Source: an uncultured Oscillospiraceae bacterium (lineage in GTDB: Bacteria; Bacillota; Clostridia; Oscillospirales; Acutalibacteraceae). From it: a stretch of 24,084 nt of DNA. Below are positions 15,272-23,664 of the stretch, piece by piece (position 1 is the first letter of the stretch; each line of letters begins with the position of its first letter). The stretch is taken from positions 1 to 24,084 of the forward strand of contig URYP01000025.1 of assembly GCA_900552115.1 (NCBI GenBank). The letters run 5' to 3'. The translations under genes were made by a program, and so were the position numbers. Under the pieces are notes generated by a model that saw only the letters and a list, made by a program, of their open reading frames with translations, had not been told where the DNA came from and did not search any database.

Positions 15272-15895
15272 ATGCGCAGGACAAACTACCGCGGCCGCAT
15301 GGGGCACTCATGTCGCCGTTTTTGTGCGGAAAATCATCGTTTACTACTGTATTTGTGCTGTTTAATCCTGGGCATTGTCGGCGGACTGATGCTCATGTCC
15401 TCTTCTTATCTGACGGATGGCCCCATGTCCTCCCTCGTCGAAATAGAACCGATCGAGGGCTCGATCGCCCATGGCGTAACGCAGGTGTTTTCCAGCTGTT
15501 TTTCGGTGGCCAGCCTGCTCCTTATCCTCTTTATCTGTGGACTGTCCGCCTGCGGCGTACCCATTACCATATTAATTCCCATTTTTTATGGCCTTGGATT
15601 GGGGTTGACCCAGGCCTTTTGGGGCGCACAGGGTGGACATGGGCTGCTTTTGTCTGCTGTTTTCATATGGCCACACAGCCTTATAGAAATGATCGTGTTG
15701 ATTATGGGATGCTGTGAATCCCTGCGAATGTCGCTTCTGATCGCTTCCCAGCTTCTTCCCAGCGGCTCCATTGGGGGACTATGGAAAGATTTTAAATTAT
15801 ACATTACCCGCTTTCTGTTGTTCGTGGCCCTGTCCTTTGTAGCGGGGGTCGTGGACGTGGGACTGAGGATGCTGTTCTTGCCCATGCTTCAGTAG
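15272..15895 (+). CDS. spoIIM: SpoIIM-family sporulation membrane protein
   Basis: A 207-residue polytopic membrane protein. In B. subtilis SpoIIM, SpoIID and SpoIIP form the DMP complex that remodels peptidoglycan during forespore engulfment; SpoIIM is its membrane scaffold. The first membrane segment follows a basic N-terminus (near residues 22-45), and the central CGVPITILIPIFYGLGLGL followed by GGHGLLLSAVFIWPHSLIEM matches the family's pattern of a GxP turn, long helix and Pro-containing helix. Length fits the family's about 210 residues. An upstream ATG at 15263 sits only one base after GGAGG, whereas 15272 is 10 bases away, so the latter is chosen. SpoIID and SpoIIP are not in the window. 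SpoIIM-like proteins also exist outside sporulation, so the role is probable rather than certain. Confidence 0.68.
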   Translation: MRRTNYRGRMGHSCRRFCAENHRLLLYLCCLILGIVGGLMLMSSSYLTDGPMSSLVEIEPIEGSIAHGVTQVFSSCFSVASLLLILFICGLSACGVPITILIPIFYGLGLGLTQAFWGAQGGHGLLLSAVFIWPHSLIEMIVLIMGCCESLRMSLLIASQLLPSGSIGGLWKDFKLYITRFLLFVALSFVAGVVDVGLRMLFLPMLQ

Positions 15896-15937
15896 CGCTG
15901 TATAAATAAAGGACAAGTAAATTAAAGGAGAATATCT

Positions 15938-16837
15938 ATGGGGTTTCTTCAGGCAAACTACAACAAACCGGGAGCTGGCGTCCGAAAAAACGCTCCTCAA
16001 AAAAAAGAATTTGTTCTATTTTTTGAAATTTACTTTCGTAAGTTCTGGAAATTGGTTACCGCCAATTTGCTTTATGTCTTGTTCTCACTCCCGCTTGTAA
16101 CCTGCGGATTGGCCGATGCGGGCATCACCTTTATCACCCGAAATTACGCGCGGGAAAAGTTTGCTTTTGTCTGGGAGGACTATCGGGATACCATTAAAAA
16201 AAACTGGAAACAGGCGCTGCCAATCGGCATTATCAATTTGGTTATAACCTTTGTTCTCGTATTTGATATTTCCTTCTTTTACGGCAGCGGGGAAGGGGTT
16301 TCCGGCATTATTATGCTGGCGTTAATCCTGTTTGTGGCGGTTGTTTTTGCCTTTATGCGCTACTATATACCGCTGCTGCAAATCACGTTTAAACTGTCCA
16401 TTAAACAAATTTACAAGGACAGCCTGCTGCTGGCGGCTGTTGGTATGAAACGCAATATCATCATTACACTGGTGCTTGCGATATGGTATGTACTGGCTTA
16501 CCTGTTGCTGCAGGTCAATCTGGCTATCGGCCTGGTCATTATCGTGCTGGCTTACCTGTTTGTATTCCCGGCTTTCCGCTCGTTCTTAATACAGTTCTGC
16601 ATTTTTCCCGTAGTCAAAAAGCATATTATCGATCCTTACTACCGGGACCATCCGGAAGAGGATATTGACAAACGGCGCGGCCTCAATTTAGAAACGGAGG
16701 ATTCGCCTGAGGAACAGGAAGAAAGCATTTTTGAAGATGTGCTGCCCGCAGAAGGGGAGGAGGCGCCCGCCTCCGTCATTAAAGGCATTCCCGCCCAATA
16801 CACCGATCCTAGGGATGATGACGACGATACCATTTAA
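15938..16837 (+). CDS. YesL/DUF624-family membrane protein with acidic tail
   Basis: A 299-residue membrane protein. The N-terminal FFEIYFRKFWKLVTANLLYVLFSLPLVTCGLADAG region (residues 28-62; quoted here only as landmark motifs LVTANLLYVLFSLP and CGLADAG) and the following FVWEDYRDTIKKNWKQALP match the pattern of the DUF624/YesL family. Further membrane segments lie near 96-112, 122-141, 173-193 and 196-220. Residues about 231-299 are a hydrophilic, strongly acidic cytoplasmic tail ending RDDDDDTI. In B. subtilis yesL sits with sugar-use genes, but nothing here suggests that. AAAGGAG precedes the ATG. It follows spoIIM by 42 bp and may be cotranscribed with it. Function unknown. Confidence 0.75.
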   Translation: MGFLQANYNKPGAGVRKNAPQKKEFVLFFEIYFRKFWKLVTANLLYVLFSLPLVTCGLADAGITFITRNYAREKFAFVWEDYRDTIKKNWKQALPIGIINLVITFVLVFDISFFYGSGEGVSGIIMLALILFVAVVFAFMRYYIPLLQITFKLSIKQIYKDSLLLAAVGMKRNIIITLVLAIWYVLAYLLLQVNLAIGLVIIVLAYLFVFPAFRSFLIQFCIFPVVKKHIIDPYYRDHPEEDIDKRRGLNLETEDSPEEQEESIFEDVLPAEGEEAPASVIKGIPAQYTDPRDDDDDTI

Positions 16838-16845
16838 TTTTAGAA

Positions 16846-16868
16846 CCGCCGGACTAATTGTCCGACGG
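16846..16868 (-). terminator. Weak terminator overlapping the Xer gene's stop
   Basis: CCGTCGGAC and GTCCGGCGG on the minus strand pair over 9 bp with one G-U pair (a C-A mismatch on the other strand) around AATTA, followed by a broken U-run. The hairpin covers the recombinase stop codon at 16854-16856. Confidence 0.45.
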
Positions 16869-17864
16869 GTCTTCTTTGGCTTTCTTTTTCCTATCCGGTT
16901 TTCGTTTTATACCGGATAAGGGATTGGAGGACATCACATCATGTACCTGCTGATTGGAAACATGCGTATAAATTTGTGTGGTTCCCAGATTTTCATGTCC
17001 CAGCACTTCCTGCAAAACCCTCACGTCGCCGCCGTTTTGGTACATCAGCGTTGCGGCTGTGTGGCGCAGCTTGTGGGTGGAATATCGCTGTGCGCCTTCG
17101 ATATGGCTCAAATAGCCTTTAACAACATAATGGACACCCTGTAGACTGATTCTCTTTTTCAAGCGGCTGAGAAAAAACGCATCCTTATCGGTTCCCTCCG
17201 CCGCCGGACGAACAGCTTTGTACTGCTCGATAGCATCCCAACAGGCGTCATTCAAATACAATAGACGTTCCTTATTGCCCTTTCCGTGAACCCTCAGCGT
17301 ATGATCCGAATGGATGTCCGAACAGTTAACAGCCGCCAGCTCCGCGCGGCGAAGGCCGCAGTTGAGCAGCAGCGTCAGCATGCAGTAATCGCGTTCTGCA
17401 AACTCTCCCTGCACCGATTCCAGCAATTTCTGGCTTTGCTCAATGGATAAGTACTGGGGCAGTGTTTTTTTCAGCTTGGGGCTGTCCAGGTTTTGAATAG
17501 GATTATGCTCCAGTTCATGGGTATACTCGGTAAGGTGGCGGAAAAACACCCGCAGGGACGTCGTCTTTCTGGCGCGGGTTGTATTGTTGTTGCCGCGATC
17601 GTTCTTTGCGTAATTCATATACTCGTAAACATCCATAAGGGTGATGGAACGAATCAGCGGCAGGTCAACATCCCGGATATCGATCGCCTCGTCTGAAGTT
17701 TCATTTGAAACAAGGCCTTTAGATCGCTTAATATATCGAAAAAAGGTGCGGAGATCGGTAAAATATTCGTCAACCGTTTTGGATGAGCGGCCTTTGACCG
17801 TCTCCATATATCCTAAAAAATCTTTCATAACGGGCGGACACTGGTACAAATACTCTTTTTTCAT
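16854..17864 (-). CDS. Xer-type tyrosine recombinase, intact
   Basis: A 336-residue tyrosine recombinase. The SAM-like core-binding domain is about residues 10-120 and the catalytic domain about 135-312. All catalytic residues are visible: Arg172 in NCGLRRAEL, a Lys in HGKGNKERLL (about 195-198), His264 and Arg267 in THKLRHTAA, His290 in GHENLG and the nucleophile Tyr299 in QIYTH. There is no arm-binding domain, and the size and motif spacing are of the XerC/XerD/CodV group that resolves chromosome dimers, or of small-element integrases. A basic tail (KRKPDRKKKAKED) follows. It is far from the integrase remnants at the left. Its promoter is good, but the leader of about 95 nt is long and the ribosome site (AGGGGG) is distant. 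No dif-like site was recognised nearby. Confidence 0.9.
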   Translation of the reverse strand: MKKEYLYQCPPVMKDFLGYMETVKGRSSKTVDEYFTDLRTFFRYIKRSKGLVSNETSDEAIDIRDVDLPLIRSITLMDVYEYMNYAKNDRGNNNTTRARKTTSLRVFFRHLTEYTHELEHNPIQNLDSPKLKKTLPQYLSIEQSQKLLESVQGEFAERDYCMLTLLLNCGLRRAELAAVNCSDIHSDHTLRVHGKGNKERLLYLNDACWDAIEQYKAVRPAAEGTDKDAFFLSRLKKRISLQGVHYVVKGYLSHIEGAQRYSTHKLRHTAATLMYQNGGDVRVLQEVLGHENLGTTQIYTHVSNQQVHDVMSSNPLSGIKRKPDRKKKAKEDPSDN

Positions 17865-17966
17865 ACAGTGGGGCCCCCTAACTAAACAAAATTTTGAAAA
17901 ATGATCAAAAATAACGACGCATTCTAATTACTAAAGCGTCTAAAAAACTATTATAATGACTGTATA

Positions 17967-17995
17967 AGAATAATCCAATTATTTTAATTTGTCAA
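17967..17995 (-). promoter_or_regulatory. Promoter of the Xer recombinase
   Basis: Minus-strand TTGACA (17990-17995) and TATTCT (17967-17972) with a 17-bp A+T-rich spacer, about 100 bp before the start codon. The transcript leader contains a short GACGC/GCGTC hairpin near 17916-17940. Confidence 0.75.
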
Positions 17996-18599
17996 GGCAA
18001 ACGGATTACCGCCATCATAAGCAGTTAAGAGCATTTAAGCGAATTCGCCGACGGATGCTGCCTTATCAGCGACAGACTGTATTGTAATCAGCCGGATGTT
18101 AATCGGATAGATTTTATTTTTACAATTATCTTTTTTAACGGTATGTTGCTAGATATACATGAGTACACACCCCTTAATAGCTACTGTTACTGGCTATATA
18201 GGCAACTCACCATCCCCCTCCCCATACTAATCAAAACATTTATTTTGTATAGTTGTCTATCTTTGTTTACAAAGTCGTATATCGCCCAGATGTCCGCCAC
18301 CATACGATCTACCGTCGCCAACCGTTCCCGGATACGAATAACGCCGAGCAATTGATCGTCCCATGCGCGGCCCTGCCGCGCCCGGATGGCGTTCAATAAC
18401 TCGACGTGTTCGTTCTCTGTTTTAAATTGGAGCTGGTACAGGTTGATATTGCATAAACTCCGGCTGGCTAAATGTCTTCATAGTCTTGCACTGCTTCAAT
18501 GGTAATAAAGTATGAGATGTTATATGTTGTCAGCCCATAAAAAGGAACGGACCACAAAAGTAAAATCCCGCGGGACTCGACTGTGTGATCCGATTCGCT
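17996..18599. other. Gene-poor stretch with no recognised feature apart from a decayed ORF
   Basis: About 600 bp between the Xer promoter and the DUF6514-like gene. Composition switches from A+T-rich to a G+C-richer block at about 18280-18390, which is the part carrying the decayed minus-strand frame. I found no RNA gene, repeat or convincing promoter here. Confidence 0.5.
18187..18477 (-). pseudogene. Unidentified decayed reading frame
   Basis: The minus-strand frame is open from 18477 to a stop at 18187 (96 codons), but its upstream end is a TGA and there is no ATG with a ribosome site before the middle. The N-terminal part reads LYQLQFKTENEHVELLNAIR, RARQGRAWDDQLLGVIRIRE and RLATVDRMVADIWAIYDF. 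This has protein-like helical periodicity, then degenerates into A+T-rich sequence. I do not recognise the family. It could be the remnant of a gene that lost its 5' end, or chance. Confidence 0.3.
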
Positions 18600-18866
18600 T
18601 CACAAAATGCGATGTTCATCCTGACAAAAATCTTCGATTACATCTAAAAAGTGAATCGGATCCATGTCTGCCGCATTCATTCTGGAAACCAGGCTTCGCA
18701 AAGCCTCCTCGTCAAGGGATACATCCCTGACGGTGCATACTACCTCGTGATCAACCGTTTCTTCAAAATAGCGCATTTCAACATCCAGATGGCGACGTAT
18801 GATCCCGTCGTCCCCCTGACGTTCCTTGCCCACAACTTGGCAAGTGCATTGTTTTGGGGTTCGCAA
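18600..18866 (-). CDS. Small conserved protein, DUF6514-like, with TTG start
   Basis: An 88-residue soluble protein. Its C-terminal half, TVRDVSLDEEALRSLVSRMN followed by DMDPIHFLDVIEDF, matches my recollection of the DUF6514 family of Clostridia, small proteins of unknown role. The longest frame begins at 18905 with an ATG that lacks a ribosome site. A TTG at 18866 has GAGGTG six bases upstream, so TTG is chosen. It lies on the same strand as the clp operon but beyond that operon's terminator, so it should be expressed separately; no clear promoter was found (a TAATAT near 18890 is possible). Family call is moderate. Confidence 0.55.
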   Translation of the reverse strand: MRTPKQCTCQVVGKERQGDDGIIRRHLDVEMRYFEETVDHEVVCTVRDVSLDEEALRSLVSRMNAADMDPIHFLDVIEDFCQDEHRIL

Positions 18867-19075
18867 AGTTAACACCTCACTCCGAATTAATATTACACTT
18901 GACATCAGGTTACTCTAACATTTCGCCTTTACCAGCCAGTGCTTTAAGTCCTCGTCATTATTTAAAACCACTTAATATGAGAAAATATTACACATATTTT
19001 GAAAATATTTTTATATATTGCCAAATTCATCGATTTAGCTAATAACCAAACTGAAAAATAGCCATTTTTACAAGA

Positions 19076-19104
19076 AACCACCCCCTATTTACTAGGGGGT
19101 GGTT
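19076..19104. terminator. Terminator of the ctsR-clpC operon
   Basis: A perfect 12-bp stem (19076-19087 with 19093-19104, ACCACCCCCTA / TAGGGGGTGGT) with a 5-nt loop lies 27 bp after the clpC stop. The leftward transcript then reads UUCUUGUAAAAAU, a short U-run. Confidence 0.85.
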
Positions 19105-19130
19105 CATTATCGGTTGAGGCTCAGCGCACA

Positions 19131-21596
19131 TTATTCCATTGTATGAAATACCATTTTTCCATCCGTAACATCCACCTCAATACTGTCGTTCGCATGAAAT
19201 TTTCCCTCCAGCATTTCTTCGGCCAACGGGTCTTCTATGCGTGACTGGATGGTGCGGCGCAAGGGGCGCGCCCCGTAAACAGGATCAAAACCAGCTTTGG
19301 CGATCTCAAGAATGGCAGCATCGGTCACCTGCAAGCGCATATCCATCCCCATCAGCCGTTTATTCAGGGAGCCTACCATGCGCCGGGCAATGTTTTCGAT
19401 ATCCGTTTGAGAAAGCTGATGGAAAACGACAATATCGTCTACTCGGTTGAGGAATTCCGGCCGGAACGCCTTTTTCAGTTCTCCCAGGACTTTTTCTTTA
19501 ATCTTTTCGTAGTCCTGGTCGGCGCTTTCCGCGTTACCGCCGAATCCCAATTGATGCTTTTCGGTAATCAACCTGGCCCCAATATTAGACGTCATAATAA
19601 TTACCGTGTTTTTAAAATCCACTCGGCGTCCTTGGGCATCCGTCAGAATACCATCTTCCAAAATCTGGAGAAGCAGGTTAAACACGTCCGGATGAGCCTT
19701 TTCAATTTCGTCAAACAGCAGTACAGAATAAGGCTTGCGGCGTATTTTTTCCGTCAGCTGGCCGCCCTCGTCATAACCGACATATCCGGGAGGAGACCCC
19801 ACAAGGCGGGATACGGTGTGTTTCTCCATGTATTCGGACATATCCAAACGAATCATGGCATTTTCATCTCCGAACATGGCTTCCGCAAGTGCTTTGCACA
19901 GTTCGGTCTTGCCAACACCGGTCGGCCCCAGAAAGATAAACGAGCCAATGGGACGCTTGGGATCTTTCAGGCCGACACGACCGCGCCGGATCGCTTTGGA
20001 AACAGCGGTTACCGCCTCGTTCTGCCCCACAATCCTTTCATGCAAAATATCTTCCATTTTCAGCAGGCGCTGGCTCTCTTCTTCGGTAAGCTGTACAACC
20101 GGTACCCCTGTCCAGCCGGAAACCACCTCCGCAATCTCCAGCTTCGTAACCTTACCGCTCACACCGGCATTCTTCTTCTGCCACTCGGCTTTTTGATCTT
20201 TTAACTTCTCTTGTACCTCCTTGGCTTTATCCCTAAGCCGCGCGGCCCGTTCAAAATCCTGTTCATTGACCGCCGATTCCTTTTCTTCGCCCAGCCGTTT
20301 GATTTCATCCTCCAGTTCTTTCAAATCCGGCGGCGGCGTATAAGCCTTCAGCCGGACTTTGGAGGCGGCCTCGTCCATCAGATCAATAGCTTTGTCCGGG
20401 AGATACCGATCGGTAATATAGCGGGAAGACATGGTAACCGCCGCTTCAAGGGCTTCATCAGTAATATCCACGTTGTGGTGCGCCGCGTATTTTGGACGCA
20501 GGCCGCGCAAAATCTGCAGGGTTTCTTCCGCCGTCGGCTCCCCTACCGTGACTGGATGAAAACGCCGTTCCAAAGCGGCGTCCTTTTCAATATATTTCCG
20601 ATATTCCTCCAGTGTGGTAGCGCCGATCACCTGTAGCTCGCCGCGGGCCAAAAACGGCTTGAGTATATTGGCGGCATCCACTGCACCTTCCGCGGCTCCG
20701 GCGCCGACCAGCGTATGGATCTCATCGATGAACAGTATGATATCCTTAGCGGCCACAACCTCCTCGATCGCGTTTTTAATGCGTTCTTCGAAGTCTCCCC
20801 GGTATTTGGTGCCGGCGACCATGCCCCCCATGTCCAGTACGATGACCCGTTTATTTTTCAGAAGCTCCGGCACTTCGTTGGAGGAAATTTTCTGGGCCAG
20901 TCCCTCCGCGATCGCCGTTTTGCCCACGCCAGGCTCACCAATCAGGCAGGGGTTATTCTTAGTGCGCCTCGACAAAATCTGAATAACCCGTTCAATTTCT
21001 TTTGTACGGCCAATTACCGGATCGAGTTTTCCGGACTTGGCCATTTCCGTCAAATCCTTGCCGAACTGATCCAGCACCGGTGTTTTCCCGCTGCCTTTGG
21101 CGGCTCCGGAAGGGCCCGCGGCACTTCTTCCACCGGCCGCCGCGGCTCCCGCCGTATCGCCGCCCAGGGCCTTTATAATATCATTGAATATGTCTCCCGG
21201 ATTCACACCCATGGAAACCAGCAGGCGAACCGCTACGCTGTTTGTATCCCGTAACGCGGCAAGCAGGACATGCTCGGTCCCTACATACCCATGATGCATA
21301 GCGGATGCTTCCAGTACGGCAGTCTCCATAATCTGGCAGGCGCGGGGCGTAAAATCGTCCGGCGTCAAGTGGCAATAAGAGCCGCGGGTTTCAGCCTCCA
21401 GCAATTTAGTCTGGTAGGCGTCGGCCGTTACGCCATGCTCGCCCAGAGCCGAAGCCGCCACGCCGGTTCCTTCCTTCAGCAGGCCCAGAACAATGTGTTC
21501 GGAGCCGATATAGGTATGGCCAAATTCCTCCGCCGACTGCAGAGCCAGGTTCAAGGCCGTATTGGCTTTTTCGGTAAATCCTTTAAAACGATACAT
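19131..21596 (-). CDS. clpC: ClpC, AAA+ unfoldase of the ClpCP protease
   Basis: An 821-residue HSP100 unfoldase that delivers proteins, notably arginine-phosphorylated ones, to ClpP. Two Clp-N repeats fill residues about 1-145. An Ala/Gly-rich linker (about 146-170) separates them from the first AAA+ domain, with Walker A GEPGVGKT (220-227) and Walker B ILFIDEIHT (287-295). The UVR-bearing middle domain is about 425-470, and the second AAA+ domain has Walker A GPTGVGKT (557-564) and LLFDEIEKAHPDV. HQLGFGG contains an LGF tripeptide fitting the ClpP-docking loop, supporting ClpC over ClpB. AAGGAAGG precedes the ATG, three bases after the mcsB stop, so it is the last gene of the operon. Complete, with no anomalies beyond the Ala-rich linker. 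Confidence 0.97.
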   Translation of the reverse strand: MYRFKGFTEKANTALNLALQSAEEFGHTYIGSEHIVLGLLKEGTGVAASALGEHGVTADAYQTKLLEAETRGSYCHLTPDDFTPRACQIMETAVLEASAMHHGYVGTEHVLLAALRDTNSVAVRLLVSMGVNPGDIFNDIIKALGGDTAGAAAAGGRSAAGPSGAAKGSGKTPVLDQFGKDLTEMAKSGKLDPVIGRTKEIERVIQILSRRTKNNPCLIGEPGVGKTAIAEGLAQKISSNEVPELLKNKRVIVLDMGGMVAGTKYRGDFEERIKNAIEEVVAAKDIILFIDEIHTLVGAGAAEGAVDAANILKPFLARGELQVIGATTLEEYRKYIEKDAALERRFHPVTVGEPTAEETLQILRGLRPKYAAHHNVDITDEALEAAVTMSSRYITDRYLPDKAIDLMDEAASKVRLKAYTPPPDLKELEDEIKRLGEEKESAVNEQDFERAARLRDKAKEVQEKLKDQKAEWQKKNAGVSGKVTKLEIAEVVSGWTGVPVVQLTEEESQRLLKMEDILHERIVGQNEAVTAVSKAIRRGRVGLKDPKRPIGSFIFLGPTGVGKTELCKALAEAMFGDENAMIRLDMSEYMEKHTVSRLVGSPPGYVGYDEGGQLTEKIRRKPYSVLLFDEIEKAHPDVFNLLLQILEDGILTDAQGRRVDFKNTVIIMTSNIGARLITEKHQLGFGGNAESADQDYEKIKEKVLGELKKAFRPEFLNRVDDIVVFHQLSQTDIENIARRMVGSLNKRLMGMDMRLQVTDAAILEIAKAGFDPVYGARPLRRTIQSRIEDPLAEEMLEGKFHANDSIEVDVTDGKMVFHTME

Positions 21597-21599
21597 AGG

Positions 21600-22631
21600 T
21601 CATTCCTTCCTTTCAAAAACATGTCTTACGGCATTGGCTCGCAAAACATCCCGTTTTTCCGGCGACAGCTCTTCGCCGGCCGCCACCATAAGGGTAGCGG
21701 GCTGTACGTCATTCATCAACGCGTGGATTTCCTCAATCGCGGGCTGATGCAGCAATCCACAGGATAAGCCGACCAAAACATTTGACACCAGGTTCATACA
21801 TTCTTCGTTGGTCAGGGTACGCGCGCAGGATAAAATGCCGACCGACCGCCATATGCGATCCTGATAATGAATATTCCCGCAAAGGGATTCTCGCGTGGCG
21901 CGTTCTTCCCGAATAATTTGAGCCGCGATGCTGTTCAAATTCTCAATGGCTGCGTGTTCCGAAATACCGAGGGTAACCTGATTGGATAACTGGTAAATCG
22001 CGCCTTGTGACCGGCTTCCCTCACCATACATGCCGCGAATGGTCAACCCCAGCTTTGAAACGGTTTTGGCCAGCTGGTTCAGCGCCCCTTTTTCCTCCAG
22101 CGCCGGCAGGTGCAGCATCAGGGATGCCCTCATCCCGGTTCCCAAATTGGTGGGGCACTGGGTCAGGTATCCCAATCGGTCGTCAAACGCAAAATGGAGC
22201 TGCTCATCCAGAGCCGTGTCCAGCTTATCCGCCGTTGTATAGGCCTCTTCCAGCATCAGGCCGGGATACATAACCTGCAAACGGATGTGATCTTCTTCCC
22301 CCACCATCAGACTGACGCTTTCGTCGTCGGTGAGGAGGAGTCGTCTCTCCCCTTCCCCTCCGGCAAAATCAGGACTGATCAAATGGCGTTCCACCATAGA
22401 CAAAGCCTCGCTCTGCGGCAGCTGCTCCATAGCATAACCGGTAAAATGCCCGGCATGCGAGCAGCGGGAATCAACCGCCTCCTGCACTGCTGTGCAAACC
22501 GCTTTCCGCTGGGCGGGAGACATGCCGGCAGGAAAAGGATACCCATTCAGGTTGCGGGCCAGTCGAATACGGGTACTGATAACCACATCCCCTTCGGGAC
22601 CGCTGGTCTGATACCATTTGTTATTGCTCAT
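21600..22631 (-). CDS. mcsB: McsB, protein arginine kinase
   Basis: A 343-residue kinase of the ATP:guanido phosphotransferase fold that phosphorylates protein arginines, marking them for ClpCP and inactivating CtsR. STRIRLARNL (residues 19-28) and QCPTNLGTGMRAS (158-170, with the active-site Cys159) are family signatures. RDVLRA at 327-332 fits the RDxxRA motif of the allosteric phosphoarginine site known in McsB, so regulation by its own product is probably conserved. The open frame extends to 22673, but ATG at 22631 is chosen: MSNNKWYQTSGP aligns with the family and GGAGGAAC lies upstream. It overlaps the mcsA end by 11 bp, implying translational coupling. Confidence 0.96.
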   Translation of the reverse strand: MSNNKWYQTSGPEGDVVISTRIRLARNLNGYPFPAGMSPAQRKAVCTAVQEAVDSRCSHAGHFTGYAMEQLPQSEALSMVERHLISPDFAGGEGERRLLLTDDESVSLMVGEEDHIRLQVMYPGLMLEEAYTTADKLDTALDEQLHFAFDDRLGYLTQCPTNLGTGMRASLMLHLPALEEKGALNQLAKTVSKLGLTIRGMYGEGSRSQGAIYQLSNQVTLGISEHAAIENLNSIAAQIIREERATRESLCGNIHYQDRIWRSVGILSCARTLTNEECMNLVSNVLVGLSCGLLHQPAIEEIHALMNDVQPATLMVAAGEELSPEKRDVLRANAVRHVFERKE

Positions 22632-23136
22632 GACCCTGTTCCTCCTCCGTGGATTCGCCGTTTTCCAAAGCACGGATTTGATCTCTCAACCGTGCGCACG
22701 CCTCATACTCCTGCCGGGCTATGCTTTCGCCAAGCTGCCGTTTCAGATCGGCCAGATGATTTTCCTTCAGAACTCTTTTGCTGGCGCCTGAAGGCGCTTT
22801 GCCCACATGATGCGCTTTGCCGTGTATTCTCTCAATCGAGGGCTGTAAACGATCATAGAAGGTTGTATAGCACAGTGGGCAGCCGGCGCGGCCGGACTGG
22901 GCAATTTCGGGGAAGCTGTGTCCGCAGCCTTCGCAGCGAACGGTATCCGCCTGCGCGCGGACAGATGGTTCTGCAAACAAATTGCCCCAGAAATCCCCAA
23001 GATCAAAACTGTTCCATAAGGATACTCCTTGTTTGGCTGCGCATTCGGCGCATAAGTGCATCGTGGTCGTCGAACCATTGACCGTTTTTTGAATAAAGGT
23101 AGTCGCGGTATTTTCACCGCAGCATTGACACAACAT
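22621..23136 (-). CDS. mcsA: McsA, zinc-finger activator of McsB
   Basis: A 171-residue protein that binds and activates the arginine kinase McsB. Two zinc sites are visible as Cys pairs: C3-x2-C6 with C29-x2-C32, and C68-x2-C71 with C86-x2-C89. A UVR motif follows in the C-terminal helices (LKRQLGESIARQEYEACARL, about residues 124-143), matching the ClpC-type UVR region. An ATG at 23145 lies directly against the GGGAGG ribosome site with no spacer, so ATG at 23136 (nine bases away) is preferred; MLCQCCGENTAT fits McsA starts. Second gene of the operon, 49 bp after the ctsR stop. Confidence 0.93.
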   Translation of the reverse strand: MLCQCCGENTATTFIQKTVNGSTTTMHLCAECAAKQGVSLWNSFDLGDFWGNLFAEPSVRAQADTVRCEGCGHSFPEIAQSGRAGCPLCYTTFYDRLQPSIERIHGKAHHVGKAPSGASKRVLKENHLADLKRQLGESIARQEYEACARLRDQIRALENGESTEEEQGHEQ

Positions 23137-23185
23137 GGTTTTCATCCTCCCTTTATAATCAGCACAATTTCTTTTATACTTATTA

Positions 23186-23644
23186 CTATATAATAAGCGT
23201 GGCCAGCATTTGTTTCATCATGGAGGCCCTAACGGCTCCCTTTTGATCACTGGATAGATCTTTCAAAGAGCGGTCAGAGAGGGCGGCCGCGATCAAATTG
23301 GCCGCGGCTTTTGGCACATGGCCATCATATACGAGATTTTCCAGGATAACCCTCGCCGTACCCGCTGTCAAGGTGTCGCCGATCGTATTGACCGTGTGCA
23401 TAAGCGGCGATACCGTCGGCGCCTGCTGAACCCGGTAAATCCGGATATAGCCGCCGCCGCCACGCCGGCTTTCCACCACATAGCCCCTCTCCGGCGTAAA
23501 GCGGGACGTAAGTACATAGTTGATCTGACTGGGAACACAGCCCAATTCTTCGGCCAGCTCATTCCGTTTCAGTTCCGCCACGCCGCCTTCTGTCTGGTCC
23601 ATCCTTTGTAAAATATAGGCGGTTATCAAATCACTTATGCGCAA
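23186..23644 (-). CDS. ctsR: CtsR, class III heat-shock repressor, with TTG start
   Basis: A 152-residue dimeric repressor of clp genes. The winged helix is clear: ELKRNELAEELGCVPSQINY (residues 24-43) is the DNA-reading helix-turn-helix, and RRGGGGYIRIYR (60-71) is the Gly-rich wing whose arginine senses heat and is an McsB target in Bacillus. The C-terminal four-helix domain is about residues 85-152. The longest frame starts at 23659 (also TTG), but GGAGG with 8 bases spacing points to TTG at 23644, and RISDLITAYIL then aligns with the usual start. Its own operator lies immediately upstream, so autorepression is expected. First gene of the four-gene operon. Confidence 0.95.
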   Translation of the reverse strand: MRISDLITAYILQRMDQTEGGVAELKRNELAEELGCVPSQINYVLTSRFTPERGYVVESRRGGGGYIRIYRVQQAPTVSPLMHTVNTIGDTLTAGTARVILENLVYDGHVPKAAANLIAAALSDRSLKDLSSDQKGAVRASMMKQMLATLII

Positions 23645-23664
23645 CCCCGCCGCCTCCAATCATT

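Noticed and set aside
22110..23081. 323-codon plus-strand ORF opposite mcsB and mcsA
   Set aside because: Antisense shadow across two confidently identified genes; no family resemblance.
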